Positions 44,601 to 57,656 of a stretch of 64,000 bases of DNA are shown one piece after another (within the stretch, counting starts at the first letter, position 1; every line of letters begins with the position of its first letter). Under the pieces are notes generated by a model, which saw only the letters and a list, made by a program, of their open reading frames with translations, had not been told where the DNA came from and did no database searches. The position numbers and the translations under genes are program-made. The DNA comes from Botryosphaeria dothidea (taxonomy: Eukaryota > Ascomycota > Dothideomycetes > Botryosphaeriales > Botryosphaeriaceae), in assembly GCA_011503125.2 (NCBI GenBank), contig WWBZ02000082.1, positions 1,860,001 through 1,924,000 on the forward strand, given 5' to 3'.

Positions 44601-47600
44601 TCATGTTCTTCTCGTTGTCGTAGTTGACGATGCTTGCAATGAAGTCATCCTTCCTCACAATGGCCACGATAGACTTCCAGTCCGAAGTCTTGTGTCCAAG
44701 CAGCGTGCAAACGGAATCAAGAGCAAGCCTGACACCAGCCGGAGGGTTCTGCATGGAACGGACTTCGGTAAGGTGCTGCCTCTTGATGTTGCTGACACTC
44801 TTCTGAGCCTCTTCGACAGCGGGCTCGGCCTTAGCCAAATCACCAAGCACAATCTCCCTTCTCTCTGCGACTTCCTTCTCTTGCTTCTCAAGGGCAGCCT
44901 GCACCTCGAGAGAGTGAGTCTTCCTCTGCTCTGCCTCACGCTGGTCTGCAATCATGCGCTGAAGCTTCTCGTTGGCCTCGGCATCCTTCTGCTCGAGCTG
45001 GCCCTTCTTCTGAGCGAGACTCTTCCTTAGGTCGCTGACCTTGTCAACGGTCTCACGTAGCTTCTCAAGACCAACATTCAAGTGACGTTGTTGCTCCTCG
45101 AGATCTTCGCGTTTCTCATTGTACAGCCTGACGTACTGCGCGACGAAGTCCAAGAAGTGACGAGGAGTAAGATGCGTGACCTTGTTCTGTTGCTTCCGAA
45201 GACGGCTGTTGAACCTGTGCAGCGAGTAGTGGATGTACACCATCGCATTGACAACCGTCTCACGGTGCGAAGGCGGTAGGTTGAGATCCCTGTAAGCGAC
45301 AGGAATGCTGTCCGGAGACTTGAAGTTCGCACGGTCAAGATCAACCGACTGCGTAAGTTCAGTGCCAACCTGGAACAAAGCTTGGTCGGACCAATCACCA
45401 AACCAGTTGAGGACGCAACGGTTGAACAAGGCAGGAGATGTGGCTGCCTTGGAAGACAGGCCTTCCTCGGGCGGGTTCATGGTAAACACAACGTGGAGGT
45501 TCTTGACGATTTGTTGTGTGAACCACTTGTAAAGTTCCTCCTGGGAGTCCAGAAGCAAGCCTTGACGCTGAGCACCTTCCTTGCAAGAAGTCATCAACGA
45601 GGCAAATTCATCGCCTTCGAACAGACCAGGAACCTCGGCGTTGGCGAGTAGCGTGTTCATGCGCTCGAGGAAACCGGAATCCAGAACGTTAGACTCGTCC
45701 ATGATGAAGCAAATCTTCTCGCCCTTGCAACCACACCTGCGGAGAACATTCCTCAAGTCGTCATCAAAGTCTTCAGCTGAGTATTTGCCGTGCACCTTGA
45801 TCTGGTACACCTTGAGACCATTCATCCAAGCGACAAAGCGCGAGAGGGTGGTCTTGCCGGAGCCACTGACACCAATGAGAATCAAGTGACCTTGAGGTTG
45901 ACGGAAGACACGGTCGATGCGTAGGACGTGATCAAGAACGTCGTTGAACAGAATAAGTGGCACATCAACTTCTTCCTCGCAGAAGGTCTTGAGACGAGCC
46001 TTGACGAAATCGCGCAGTTGTTCGCGCTCCACAGGGACGTAGTTCTTGGAAAGCCAGTTGGAGAAGAGGATCGGTCCACCAAGAGCCTTCTCCTCATCAA
46101 TGGTCGGGAAGTGTTCAGTAGCGACGCGGTGGATGGCCTCCTCGGTCCACTTGCGCTCATCCTCGGCAATGAGACGATCTTGGAACAGACGCAGAGCTTC
46201 ATGGGCCCAGATTCTTACGAGTCCTTCGACGCTAAGGTTCTCAAGTGGTCTGATAGCCTCATATATACCACGCACCCATCTGGTGAGTTCACGAGGCGAA
46301 TAGACGTAATGGGGCTGGATATCAGGCGTAAAGCGCTTCTGAGAGTCAGAATATACTTGCACCATAGCCTTAGTCAGAGGCTCTGCGTAACCGCGCAGCG
46401 AGGGGATGATCTTGAGGACAGCGCTGTTAAATGTGCCGTAAATTTGCTGAAGAGAGAGCTCTCCAGGGTAATCAACCATGACGAGGGGCGAGTGGCGGAG
46501 GAAACGCAGGCCCATGGCGGTACGTCCGGCGTCGGTAGGTGGGTTACAGGCACCGACGAATTGAATACGGTCAAGCGTGACCCAGCTCTTATCGGAAGTT
46601 CTCCAGAAGCCATTTTGTTCAACCAACTGCCTAATGAAGGAGATGGCACGTTGGGTACCGTAGTTGTCAGGAGCAGGCAAGTTAATTTCATCACAGAAAA
46701 TCACAAGCCAGCGACCAATTTGAGTAGGGCTGAGAATGACTCCGTTAAGGGTCTTGCGGTACTCGCAGTACTGCTCGAAAGTCTTGATGAGGAGATCTGG
46801 AGTGGTTGCACTCGAGAAGTTGAGACCAACAACCTCCATGTTAGGAAGCTTACGGAGGGCGCTGAAAAGCGTCATGGTCTTACCGGAACCAGGGGGACCG
46901 CAAAGAAGCAATGGCTTGTGCTCAGCGAGCCACGAGTAGAGAACATCTTCGTGGCGAACGGTATCAATGGTCGGGATAACGACATCGGTCTGGATGATTG
47001 AGTGAGTGTTGACCTCCACGTTGGGCACCTGGTTCTGCCAAAGTGTCCACTCAGCCCTGGGAAGAGCAACGTCGAAGTCAATGAGAGAGGTGCCGCCGCT
47101 GAGTGGAGGCGTATCCACAGTGCTAAATCCAGCAACCATGTCACCAAACTCCTTACGCTCAGAGAGCGGACAGTCACCCGTGAATGACCATGTGAGCGCA
47201 AGTAGCAACTTCTTGGAGAGGAAAGCCTCGATCTGTTCGTCCTCAAGCGGGAAATCAGGGTGCTGGACGTTGTACTCGAGCATGGAGCGGCAAGTCTTGT
47301 TGAGCAGAGAGAACAGCGTGTTGAGAACGCGAATCGCTGTGTACTCCATGATGTGATGGAAATCGCGCGCACCGTCAAGAGCCTTCTGTACAAACCCGTC
47401 GTTGAGCAAGCGGTGTTCGAGCAGGTCGGCGACGAACTGCTGCAGTTGAAGTGCCTTCTGCGACATGACACCAGGAGCAACGCTGTCATCCTCCAGATCC
47501 TCGAAGGGCTTCTCACGAAGTTCACCCAGGTAGTTGGCAATCATCATGTTGGTGGAAACAGTGTCGTCGCTGAACCAGACCATACCGCAACGAGAGACCG

Positions 47601-50600
47601 TGGCGAGGGTAGCATATTTCAGAGTTTCGACTTCAAACATAATGCGAACATTCGGTGGAAGGTTGAGACGCTCACCGTTGGGCAAGGTAAGCAACTTGTT
47701 GTCGTCGAGGACACTGTTCAAGTTCTCGACCCATTCGGGATCGACATCACCATCGAAGATGATCCAGTGACGCTTGGTGTCTTCTCCACGGAGGTTGTCC
47801 ACAATTTTACGGAGAATGCTAGTGAACAGACCATCAGTCCATTCTCTTGTCGTGGCGTCCAAGATTCCATAGAGATGTTCTTTCGACATGACCTTGGGAT
47901 CGATCACATGGCAAACGCCCTCAGTGCCTTCCACACGCTGCAGAGCCTGGAGAAGAGTCTTCCATGCCGTAGATTTACCGGAACCGGAAGAACCAACCAT
48001 CATCACACCGTGGTGCAGATTCTGGATCTGGTAGAGCTGAAGTACCTTGGTCATCCAGTTGTCGCTGACGACAAGACGGTTTTCGGCCGCTGTGTCGCGG
48101 ATGGCCTTTTGAAGCTTCTCGAGTGGTGCCGGCACATACTCAACACCAGGGAAACAGTTTTCTTCAATATCCCTCATGGTCTCCACATCGGACTGAATCA
48201 GCTTTGGGGCAACCGTCTCGCGCAGACTCTGCAATAGAATCTGAGACTCCATAACTTCGTCCGTTGCAATTGGCACTTCATCTCCTTTCGCGACGCGGTC
48301 ACGCTTGAGGCCACCAGAGCTGACAAGAACACTCTTGAGCGCACGAAGACCGAAGTCGTAATGCGCTTGCTTTGAAAGGTTTTTGGAGCACTGATCGAAG
48401 AAAGGCACAATCTGACTTGAAATGGGCTTGGCATGCGCGAAACCCTGAGAGTACAGCATGACTTCAGCAATAAGCTCCTTGTCAGGCTTCGACATGGCAA
48501 CACTGCGGAAGAGCTTCTTCAAGTTGTCGGGAAGGTTGGAACGACCGGCATAGCCCGGGTTCATGGTGATGAAAAGACCAGTGTTGAGATCGACACGGAG
48601 GTTACGCCCAATCAGTTCGATCTGAGCCTTGTCATCGGTGACACCCTTGCGCAGGCCGAGCTGAATGTTCTGCACCTGCTGGGACACAGCAGACAGGATA
48701 CGCTCCTCCAAACGGTTGAACTCATCGAAACAACCCCAGGCGCCGACCTGGCAGATACCAAGGAAAATGCGTCCCATAGCTTGGAAATCGAAGGTGTCGT
48801 CACAGCAGAAAACCAGGGTGAAGCGACCAAGTTGGACACCGAGAGCCTTGACCGACTCAGTCTTACCAGTACCGGCAGGACCATAGGGCGAACCACCCAA
48901 TCTCTGAGAGAGGGCCTGCGTCAGAGTCAGGAAACAGCGGTCCGTAAGAGGAGTGCGAACCAGGCGTTCCGGAACGCCAAGGTACTCGTAGCCGTATTCC
49001 AGGACAGCGTTAGCCATCTTGATCTTGAGACGTTGGAGGAATTCTCCCTCAGGCTTGTACTCGTAGCGCATCTGCAGAAGCCACATGTGGTGATTTTCTG
49101 AGTCTGCACCGATCTTCTTCAGCTTATGAATAACATCACGCTGGTGGACGCACTCGGTGATGAGGTGCTCGCACTTCTTGCGCTGGATCTGGCCGAGGTC
49201 GCCGAGGACGGCAGTGGCTAGGAGCTGCAGAATATTGACTTGGCGCTCATACAAAGCCTCAAGGGTCGAGCCGCCGTTGCGCAGAGCATTGTCGACGTCA
49301 GTCGTCCAGCAGGCCTGAGTCGCAAGAACGACGATTTGCGCAGGGTACTGAGCAATATAAGCTTCAAAAGCCTCGCGGTCGATCGTTTCAGCCTGGAGGA
49401 TGCTGTTGAACTGTTCGATGGCCTCGGCAAGCAGCTCGGCGAGCGTTGTCTTCATATTCAACTCAAGCGCACCGAGCCACTCGTTGATCTTGGGGGTCTT
49501 GACGAGCGAGATTTCCTTCTTCAGATGGACCTCTTCACCTTCTTTCGAAGTGAAGCCAGTGATGATGGAATCCTCGGTGGTGAGAAGGCCTGACAAGCCA
49601 GCGAACATCTTCCGCAAATGCTTCGCAATTCTAAGGGTGTCATTGCTGTTACCGATAATTTCCAGCAAGTCTTCGTCACCCACGAAGTAGAAACGCGGGA
49701 ATGAAACACGCTCGCGCTCGAGGTACTCTCCAAGAGCCTTCTGGATCTTGTTGAGCAATTCCTCGAGACGCTCAAGAGACTTCTGAACGCCAGGGATGGC
49801 CAGAACATCCAGGACAAATGGCGAACGAGAGACTTTCTTCATGACGTTGAGGAACTCAGAGTTGATGTTCTGAAAGCGAGAAGACTCCATGGGAAGAAGG
49901 TGCTTGATGTCGGCATTGCCCGTGAAGACACCCTCGAGGTACACCCACTGACGCTGCACGTCAATCCAGACATCAAAGAGGACGTGGACGCGGTTGAGCT
50001 TCTCCTCCCAGGAGGAAGCCTCCTCCTCGAACTCCTTGTAGTAGGGGGAATGTCTCATAGCCTGGAGAGAGTTCAGGTTCTCGCTACACTTGGCAAAAAG
50101 GTCGTCCCAACCTCGGATCAAGCGACACTTGTTCTGGTAGGAAACGAGTTCGAGAGAGTAATTCTGCCAAGTCTCGCGGACCTGTCTCAAGAACTCTTCA
50201 AGTGCCATCTCGCCCATGGCTTGAGTGATGACGTCGCGAATAACGGTTTCGCTCTGTGCGAGTTGGAGGTCCCAGACGTCACCCAAGGTCATGGAAAGCG
50301 GAGAATACCTCTTGGTTGGCTTCAACGCACGGAAAATCTTCACCCAATGACGCTCGCGAACGGCTTCTGAGCGCATGTCGGAAAGAAGAGGATTGACCTT
50401 CAAGAGGCCCTTGAGGTGGTTCTGCACGTGTTCGAAGGCCGCATACTGGCGCATACGACTAGGCATCTCCTTGGTCATCTTAATCAAATTGTCAAGAGAC
50501 TGGCGAAGCTTGCGAGGTTGGATGCTCGTCCAAAGAGTGTCCTTCAGATCATTCAGACTGCTCCAGATAGTAGAAAGAGCTGCCCAGACGGACTTGAAAT

Positions 50601-53600
50601 CTTGCACCTCTTCGAGAAGAGTAGGTAGGATGCTTTCTCCGCTTGGAGGAAGATCGAGAGCTTCCTTAGCTTCCGAGACCATTCTTGCCTCCTCGCTCAG
50701 CTGGGTCAGTTTCTGATCGAAGGTTTGCAGCGTAGCGGATGCTTCCTCAGGCGGAATCGTTCCAGAGACGGGCTTCTCCTCGTTCCACTGCCCAACAAGC
50801 TCCGTGATCTTATCGTTCATGACCTTGTCCTGGGCTGTGAGCCTGGCCCTGAGAGCATCCGTCTGATCGTTGACAATCTTGCTCTTCCGGCTGAGAATCT
50901 CGTTGAGCGTTGCCCATTCGTGATCAATCTGGTCGCAGTCCAACCAATCGCTGGGAAACTGATAGCGCTGACGGGTAAGAGTTGTCTGGCCCTGCCTGAA
51001 CACCTCAACCTCCGGGGCCAAGACCTTGACCTTTTGCTTGCATTGCTTGACTGAGGTGATGAAGTGGACGACTTGGGCGGTGGAGGAAGATTCCAGAGAC
51101 TGTCCCTCAAGATCCTTCCGTGCCTTTTCGATCTCGGCGTAGACCTCAGCCATACGTGCACCAAGACGGGCGGCGAACTTGACAAGGATCTCATGTTGCC
51201 ACTGGTCGTACTTGGCGTTGACCTTCATCTGCACTTGCTCATAATCAATTGTCACATTGCCAAAGGTGCGGCTAACGTCCGATGTGTCAAAGGTCGAACG
51301 GGTTTTGCGGATATCCTGCAACAGTTGTAGCCACTTCCGGAGTTCGTCTCCTAAGAGATCGTAGACTTGATCAGATTTCAGGTCCCAAAGTGACTGGAAA
51401 CGAAGCCAATCATCGACGTAAACGCTGATCTCCCGGATCTTCTCCTCAATGGCACCATATACACGGGTCAAAGACTCGGTGCAGCGGCTGGGCAATTCCA
51501 CGAAGCGCAAGCTGGCTGGGTCCTGGACAGCCTCGAGACGCATGTCGTATCTAGATGACTTGATCTTCTCAAGCCTGCAGATGACACCGAGCCATTCGTG
51601 CAACTGATCGAGCCAGCTAGCCCTGGCAAATTCCAACGGGGGATCGAGGTAAATAACTTGGTTGCGCATGGTAATCTCGTGGATGAGGTGGGACAATCGG
51701 GGGCGGTTCTTGTCTGCGCCTTCAGAGGAAGCCGTGGTGGGCCTTCCATCAGACTCGGAATTATCGGCGCGCTCGAAAGCCTCGATCCATTCCTGGATAG
51801 CGGTAGCCAAGCGGCCCAGTAGGGTCCTCTCGATCCTGGCGTTCAGCTCGGAGACATAGTAGGGTAGGTTGACGTAGTTCTCGAGGTTGAGCTGGTCCAC
51901 AGCGCGCTGGATCACGTCCAAGCTAGTCCGGAAAGCCTCATATCTGTAAGGACAGGTCTCCAGATCAGACAAAGCCTTCTGAATGTTGGCGTGGATGGTC
52001 TTTAGAGTCTCGGTCTTGCTCTGAAGGAGCGATACCGCAGCGGCAAACTCCCGAACGAATTGCACGTGCTTGCTTTCGCCTCTCGCGGGCGCCAAGGAAT
52101 GGTCAGTCGCTGCGAGCGGGCCTTGACGGATGTGCAGATCGTATGCGTGCACGAAGCTCTCCCACTTGAGAGGAACACCCTTCGTGATCAAGCTTTGCGC
52201 ATCATTCTGGTAGCCATGCAAAAGGATTGAGACCTCGACCATTTCGGTGATCGCACGAGTAGTTTGCGAGTATGTACGAACGCTTTCCATCATGCTGACC
52301 GCATAAGGGTAGACGCGCTTGGCTTCCTTCGAAATGTTGTTGATAGCATGAGGGACCTGGTAATTGAGCCACAGGAGGTTCCGCACTTCCTTGAACAGAG
52401 CAATGACTTGGTGGTCGAAATTGACGCCCAGTTCCAAAGAGTTGCCAGCAGCACGGTTGCGAGTGACGCTGAAGAGGCGGCCTGAAATTGACAAATTGCG
52501 CCTCTGCACCTCCTTCAACCAAGCTTCATAGATTGGCCTCGTATCAAGCTTCTTCCGGAACATGTTGCTCTCACTCTGAAGCTTTTGGCCTTCCATGTGG
52601 AGACTCCAATCCTTTCCAAGAATATTCTCGACCTTGCCCATGTAACCATCAAGCTGGCGCTCAATTTGCCGCGCCCAGATAACAGCACCCGACACAGGCG
52701 GAAGGTCACGCAGCTGTGCCATCGCATGAGCCTCCGAGTGTCCGTACTGCTGCTTGAAGCGCTCATGCAGCGCTGAGATATCTTGCTTGACATTATCAAT
52801 TAGCTGAGTCTGGTACTCAGAGATGGCACCCCGAATCTTCGGGCGCACAAAAAGCGCATTGAATTTGGAGAACACGCGGAACATTTCGTTGGCGTTCTTG
52901 GCTGTGGCCAGACGATCTCTCAGCCTGGCAATGATGGAGTTTTCTACACGAGAGGTGCGCTCGTTGTAGGTCATTTCGGCCTGTTCCCAAATCCGGGTTC
53001 CCTCTGGGGAGACGTCTAGCACGTCGACATCTTTCAAAGCGGCGTATGCCTGTGCAACCTCCTCAACAGCGTCAACATCGCCAATCTCCTCGACAATGAC
53101 AGCGTCATCCTTGGTACCGTCGGAGATCTCCTTGACTGTAGAGCTGGGGCCGAGAACGTTGACGATGGTGCGCTGAAGCTGCTCGTGGTTTTTACGGAAG
53201 GTTGTGATGTACTTGAGTCTATCCTGAGTACGAACATGGCGGGGTTGAATCTTGATGGGAATGAACTTTTCATTCCTGCGCCTAGAGACCTCGCGCGCAA
53301 CATTAGTAAACTCCTTCACGTTCTCGTCCCACGCACGCCACACGCCCTCGGCGAGCCTCATGGTTGCATCAAAGTCCGGAAATTCTTGGTGCATGAGCTC
53401 GCGGCCGTTAAGAAGGAAGTGTATGCGGGCGTCCAAATCACCCGAAATTGCTTCCACAAGTGCAAGGGCGCGCTTGATGGGGTACGGAGAAGCACGGAGC
53501 TTCTTGTTCAAGTGCCCGAAGATCATATTGATTGAATCTTGCACTTTCTCCAACGACGTCGCGGACAGGAGCTCGTCAAGAGGAAAATCGCGCATCAGCA

Positions 53601-54749
53601 AGTTGTACTTTTGCACGGTCTCCATCGTCTCCTTCAAGCCCGTGTCAGTGCTGAAACTGACAGTTGCCTGGAAACGCTTCGCGTGCCTGAGCACATCCAT
53701 TGTCAAGGATACGCCATCGCTGCGAAGCTGCTGCTCAATTCCAGCCAAGGCCGACTCCATGTTCAACCAGAAATTAATTTCTTGATTCGCGGTGCCGCTG
53801 GCGGGATCGCGGTTCGTCTTCGTAATCGTCTGTATCGACCTAATCCACCCATTGACGATGTTCTGCAGGTTATTCAGGAACTTGCTGTCGTCCAACAAGG
53901 CCGAGGGGATGAGGTCGATGGTCGGCTTGACCCCCCTAACCTGGGCTTCCTCCAACGCGTTTTGAATTACATCAGGCTGAGCCAACAGAAGCTCGGGTAT
54001 CTCAGTGTTCTGCTGCAACTGAAGCAAACTCAACTCTAGCTCTGCGATCCTCTTCTTGGCGCCAGGAATGCCCGTCCTGGCATCAACGTCTCCCTTGCTC
54101 CAGCTCGGATGGAGCGCCGCCTGGCTCTTTGTGTAGGCATCGAAATAGGGCGCCAGCGCCAAGTGAACGAGAGAGTGTAGAGCCTCGAACGGCGAGCTGA
54201 GAGGGCCCTGGCCATTCGTGGTAGTGTCCGTCGACGCGATTCCGGGGAGGTTGATGACCTGGATCTGCTGGCTGATGGGCGCGGCGGGGTTAATGGGCTG
54301 CGGTCCCTTCAAGATGGCGATACAGGCATCGCAGGTGTTCGTTGCGGAGAGCTCGGAGGTCAGCGTGTAGACGTAGCGCACCGACGGGACTAAACGAAAT
54401 GAAAGATCAGCAACGATCTGAAGCGGAGGCGAGAGCTTGACGAACCTTCCGACCCGTTTGTGCCTTCGGTCTGTTCGTGGTCTCCAATGACCCTCTGCAC
54501 ATAGAGCGCAACTTGCGACTCGAGAGCGAAGCGTGTGCAGCGCTGCAGCGTGTCGGCCAGCAGCGGTTCGGACAACAGGCTTCCAGGCGCAGAAAGGTCC
54601 TCTTCCGAGGCGCCCAGCGTGACGCTCAGGACTTTTGTGAGATGGTCGACTATGAGCTGCGGATCTATCGACGTGGACGTGGGCGCGGGCTGCTTTGCGG
54701 CGGAGAGGCCGTTGGCGGCCCCTGGGGATGTGACCAAGGGGTCCTCCAT
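41626..54749 (-). CDS. DYN1: cytoplasmic dynein 1 heavy chain
   Basis: Two exons: 54446-54749 and 41626-54389, with a single 56-nt intron (donor GTTCGT, acceptor TTAG), giving 4355 residues, the usual length of fungal NudA/Dyn1. It is the minus-end-directed microtubule motor for nuclear migration and retrograde transport in hyphae. The N-terminal tail (about 1-1300) dimerises and binds intermediate chains. The motor ring shows four P-loops: AAA1 GPAGTGKT (about 1937), AAA2 GSSGSGKST (about 2235), AAA3 GPPGSGKT (about 2598) and AAA4 GVSGSGKT (about 2940). AAA1 also has CFDEFNR. The coiled-coil stalk with microtubule-binding tip lies around 3100-3500. The true start MEDPLVTS is at 54749. The open frame upstream of it is chance. 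Confidence 0.97.
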
Positions 54750-55440
54750 GGTATGATTCGGTGAGGGAACGCGTGCGGATCAAGACATGTGTTTGAGGAA
54801 ACAGCGGGCGCGCAGCGGCGACGGAGGGAGCGATGGCGCGGTAGAAGGGAGGTCGAGGGAGTGGCGGGAGCGAGATGGGATGTATGGTGGTGGTGGTTGT
54901 TGACGAGAGCTGCAAAATAACGCCAACGGCGGCAGCGACCAGCGACGCTGCATCCCGCAAGGCGCGACCGGAACACGTCGAACATTGCAGGGGTCACCGC
55001 GCGCGCCCGACTGACAAGGATCCGCTCGCTGATAAGCTTATCCGGACGCGCGCTCCACTCCCCATCACCGCCTTCTCAACCGCGTCCGCCCCCAGCGAAT
55101 CGATCATCGCTCCCAGACTCGTTCGCCTGTGCAGCCTCCGCTGCGTCCGAAGTTTCTTCTGCAGTCTCAGCTTTGCATGCTCGCCTTGCCGTCAGCTGTC
55201 TGCGACTGTGTCTCTCCGCGTTGCCCCGCACACCTGTAGCCTACCGCATTCCGGCGTCAATCACTTGCCGTTTCTCAGACCTCCCTACCAGCTTCTGCAA
55301 GGCACGTTCTCAAACCTGCTAGTCCATTTCCGTTCAACCCCGGCTGGTGCAATGTCGGAGGGCATTGCCTCTCAGCGTTTCCAACACATCCGACGACTTA
55401 CTCAAACTACTAATTTTCGTTACCACCTTGCCCACCACTT
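54750..55440. other. dynein promoter region
   Basis: 691 bp with a G/A-rich leader just before the ATG on the minus strand. A 189-codon plus-strand frame (54875-55444) has only Arg/Ser/Cys-rich low-quality sequence and is rejected. Confidence 0.5.
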
Positions 55441-55938
55441 TTAGTCTGCTCCCCCTTTTTTATCACACTCGCTTTCCATAGAGTCAGGCTTGTTGCGCCG
55501 ATATTCTGCAATTCGTAAAAGCCTATCGATGAGTTCGATTTCCTTCACGCTCAATCGGTGCCCCCGGCGCTTCTCCGTCACGTCTCTGATGAGCACATCG
55601 TAACCCTCTGGTCTGCCAACAGTAAATGGCTGATCAGGAATATGTGATGAAATGATATATTGCACAAGCACATCAGCCTGTGGAGTCTCAGAGCCTGTGG
55701 ACGCCTCAAAAATTCGTCTGATGTTCATCATCACGTCTCGATAGAGCAGGTTTCCCGTGCGTAGCGTTCCGACCATTCGAAAGCCTTGAGCGATATCATC
55801 TGCCTGGAGTGATTTATCTTCATCCATCATCGAAGGGTTTGGATCCTCAAGGTTCAATCCTCCATACTCTGTGCCTACTGGACGTCCATCGACATCTTGC
55901 ACGAAACCAGTCCATATTGGTCTTGGCATCATGTGCAT
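55441..55938 (-). CDS. orphan protein of unknown function
   Basis: 165-codon frame with balanced composition. The N-terminus is MHMMPRPIWTGFVQDVDGRP, followed by an acidic segment, a mixed helical middle (LYRDVMMNIRRIFEAS), an IPDQPFTVGRPEGYDVLIRD block and a Lys/Arg-rich end. I recognise no domain. No introns and no signal peptide. It lies in an AT-rich block with another orphan of the same strand. It is more convincing than the chance frames around it, but transcription evidence is needed to be sure of it. Confidence 0.45.
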   Translation of the reverse strand: MHMMPRPIWTGFVQDVDGRPVGTEYGGLNLEDPNPSMMDEDKSLQADDIAQGFRMVGTLRTGNLLYRDVMMNIRRIFEASTGSETPQADVLVQYIISSHIPDQPFTVGRPEGYDVLIRDVTEKRRGHRLSVKEIELIDRLLRIAEYRRNKPDSMESECDKKGGAD

Positions 55939-56292
55939 ACTTTATCTTGTTTACTCAGATACAGTTTTCGTTAGCGGTTTGTCCCAACTCCAACTTGTGT
56001 CTGTGGATGCACCTTTGCTTTTATATATAATCCTTGAAAAGCCGTATGCGTTGCCAAATGGATGTGCCTTGGCAACATGTAGTCTACGTCAAAACCACCA
56101 CATCATCATGGTTCTCACTAGCAGTATATCTATAGTGTTGATTCACCCTTCTAACATGCTGTCATGATTCTTCTGAAGGCTCTCTACAAAGCTGATCACG
56201 GTGTTCGTCAGCGTGGCCTCGTCGATCAACCACTCGACGCCCGGTCATTTACGGATACATTGTGATTTCCGTTTCTACAAGCTTTACGACGT
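55939..56292. other. AT-rich spacer between two orphan ORFs
   Basis: 354 bp, no motif recognised. Confidence 0.5.
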
Positions 56293-56820
56293 TCATTCGT
56301 AAGTTACATTCCCTCGCCTTGACCATTCGTGGACTTTCTGCCTGAATGACTGAACGATCTCGTTCCGTCTCGCTCTGTGCCTTTCCTTCCAGAATGCTGC
56401 GAGTAGTTCCGGCATCTCCGCGCTTATTTCGGAATCAACCTTGCCCGACGTCCAAGGGATTCTATTTGTCCACCTTTCCCTTGCCCACCCTTCTTCAAAA
56501 CAGGCAGCATCCCCGAGAATCTCGCAATATGAGCCTGCAGCCTCACGATCGATATTGTTCGATCTACAGAGTAAGTTCATCGCCAATTCCAGGGCTGCTA
56601 ATACAACAAAAGAGGGAAACATGAACAATATCTTGCATAATGAGATGTATTCTTCCTCTTGAACTGCATCAAGAGTACCCGTTCTCCAGTCCGGGGGTAG
56701 GTTCTTCCACCTAATAGGCCCTCCGGGGACGTTTCCAGGGTATTGGAGGTTTTCATCAACGGCCCGTCGATCTTGAGGACCCCTTCGAGTTCGGTACGCT
56801 CGCCCGTGCTGGGAAGACAT
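56293..56820 (-). CDS. orphan protein with one hydrophobic segment
   Basis: 175-codon frame starting MSSQHGRAYRTRRGPQDRR. The N-terminus is basic, then comes a PIRWKNLPPDW segment, a hydrophobic stretch around residues 60-85 (ISLCKILFMFPSFVVLAALEL) that could be a membrane span or a buried helix, and a Trp- and Glu-rich second half (EEGWARERWTNRIPW) ending in a charged helix. No family recognised. Same strand and similar composition as its downstream neighbour at 55441-55938, but no sequence similarity that I can see. Confidence 0.45.
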   Translation of the reverse strand: MSSQHGRAYRTRRGPQDRRAVDENLQYPGNVPGGPIRWKNLPPDWRTGTLDAVQEEEYISLCKILFMFPSFVVLAALELAMNLLCRSNNIDREAAGSYCEILGDAACFEEGWARERWTNRIPWTSGKVDSEISAEMPELLAAFWKERHRARRNEIVQSFRQKVHEWSRRGNVTYE

Positions 56821-57656
56821 GATGATGATAGCGAGTCTCTTTTAACGATCAGCGAATAATGGCTGGCCTGTTGGTGAAATATTCTTGATGAAGAGTCGAG
56901 CTACTGATGTCTTCAGGCAAATGCTTTCCTGATGTACCGCCGAAGATGATTTTTGACCACGATAGTGTCAGTTCGGCATCTAGTATTCACTTCACATTCA
57001 TTTAACGATGCGTCACTTGCATACTCTTGATTGTGCAAACCAGGGCACGTCTTTTACTCCTGTTCCTCTGAGATATTCAGGTATAGTGTTTCCCATAAGT
57101 CATAGCTTCCCTTCGTGGCATAATCAGATCTGTGCCACCGAGACACGTTCGTCTGTGTAAAGTAGCCTACTTGATAGAAAACCTCCCTTGATATACTATC
57201 AACCAGTCCATAAGCCAGGTTCACCTTTTTTTATGTACTTGTGCGACTCCTATATCTGTTTTGGAAATGAAAGTCCTTTTCACTTATGGGAAACTGAAGG
57301 AAGGTACCGATCAGATTCAAACGTCCTCAATACATGCTCAAGATTGCTTGTACACAGATATTGAGCTTTGCACACGTTTTTATACTTGGCAAACTACTTT
57401 TCGGGCGTGATTCCCACCTCTGCGACATGATGCTCTCTTCAACATCTTACATCAGGATAGAGAACCAATCATGTGCGAAATACGGACAACGTTTTTGATC
57501 TACTACTCGACCTTCATCATCATAACACCGCAACCGCAGTAACGCATAATTCTCTAGAGATTGAAACAGATGCGAATTTTCATTAGTATCCAGAGGAGAT
57601 GTCGATCTGCATCCTCGCTTCAACACCTCCTCCTGCCAACACATCAAACCAGCCAC
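56821..57656. other. AT-rich intergenic stretch
   Basis: 836 bp. The short minus-strand frame at 57447-57656 merely sits behind the RIX7 stop and is rejected. Nothing else seen. Confidence 0.5.

Noticed and set aside
43456..45030. 524-codon plus-strand frame inside dynein
   Set aside because: Antisense shadow of the motor domain coding sequence.
54753..54960. open frame extending the dynein ORF upstream
   Set aside because: Low-complexity Ser/Thr/Pro/Arg sequence. The splice at 54389/54446 joins the long exon to the family-typical MEDPLVTS start instead.
54875..55444. 189-codon plus-strand frame
   Set aside because: Cys/Arg/Ser-rich chance frame over the dynein promoter.
57447..57656. 69-codon frame behind RIX7
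   Set aside because: Starts right after the RIX7 stop on the same strand; no motif and no promoter space.
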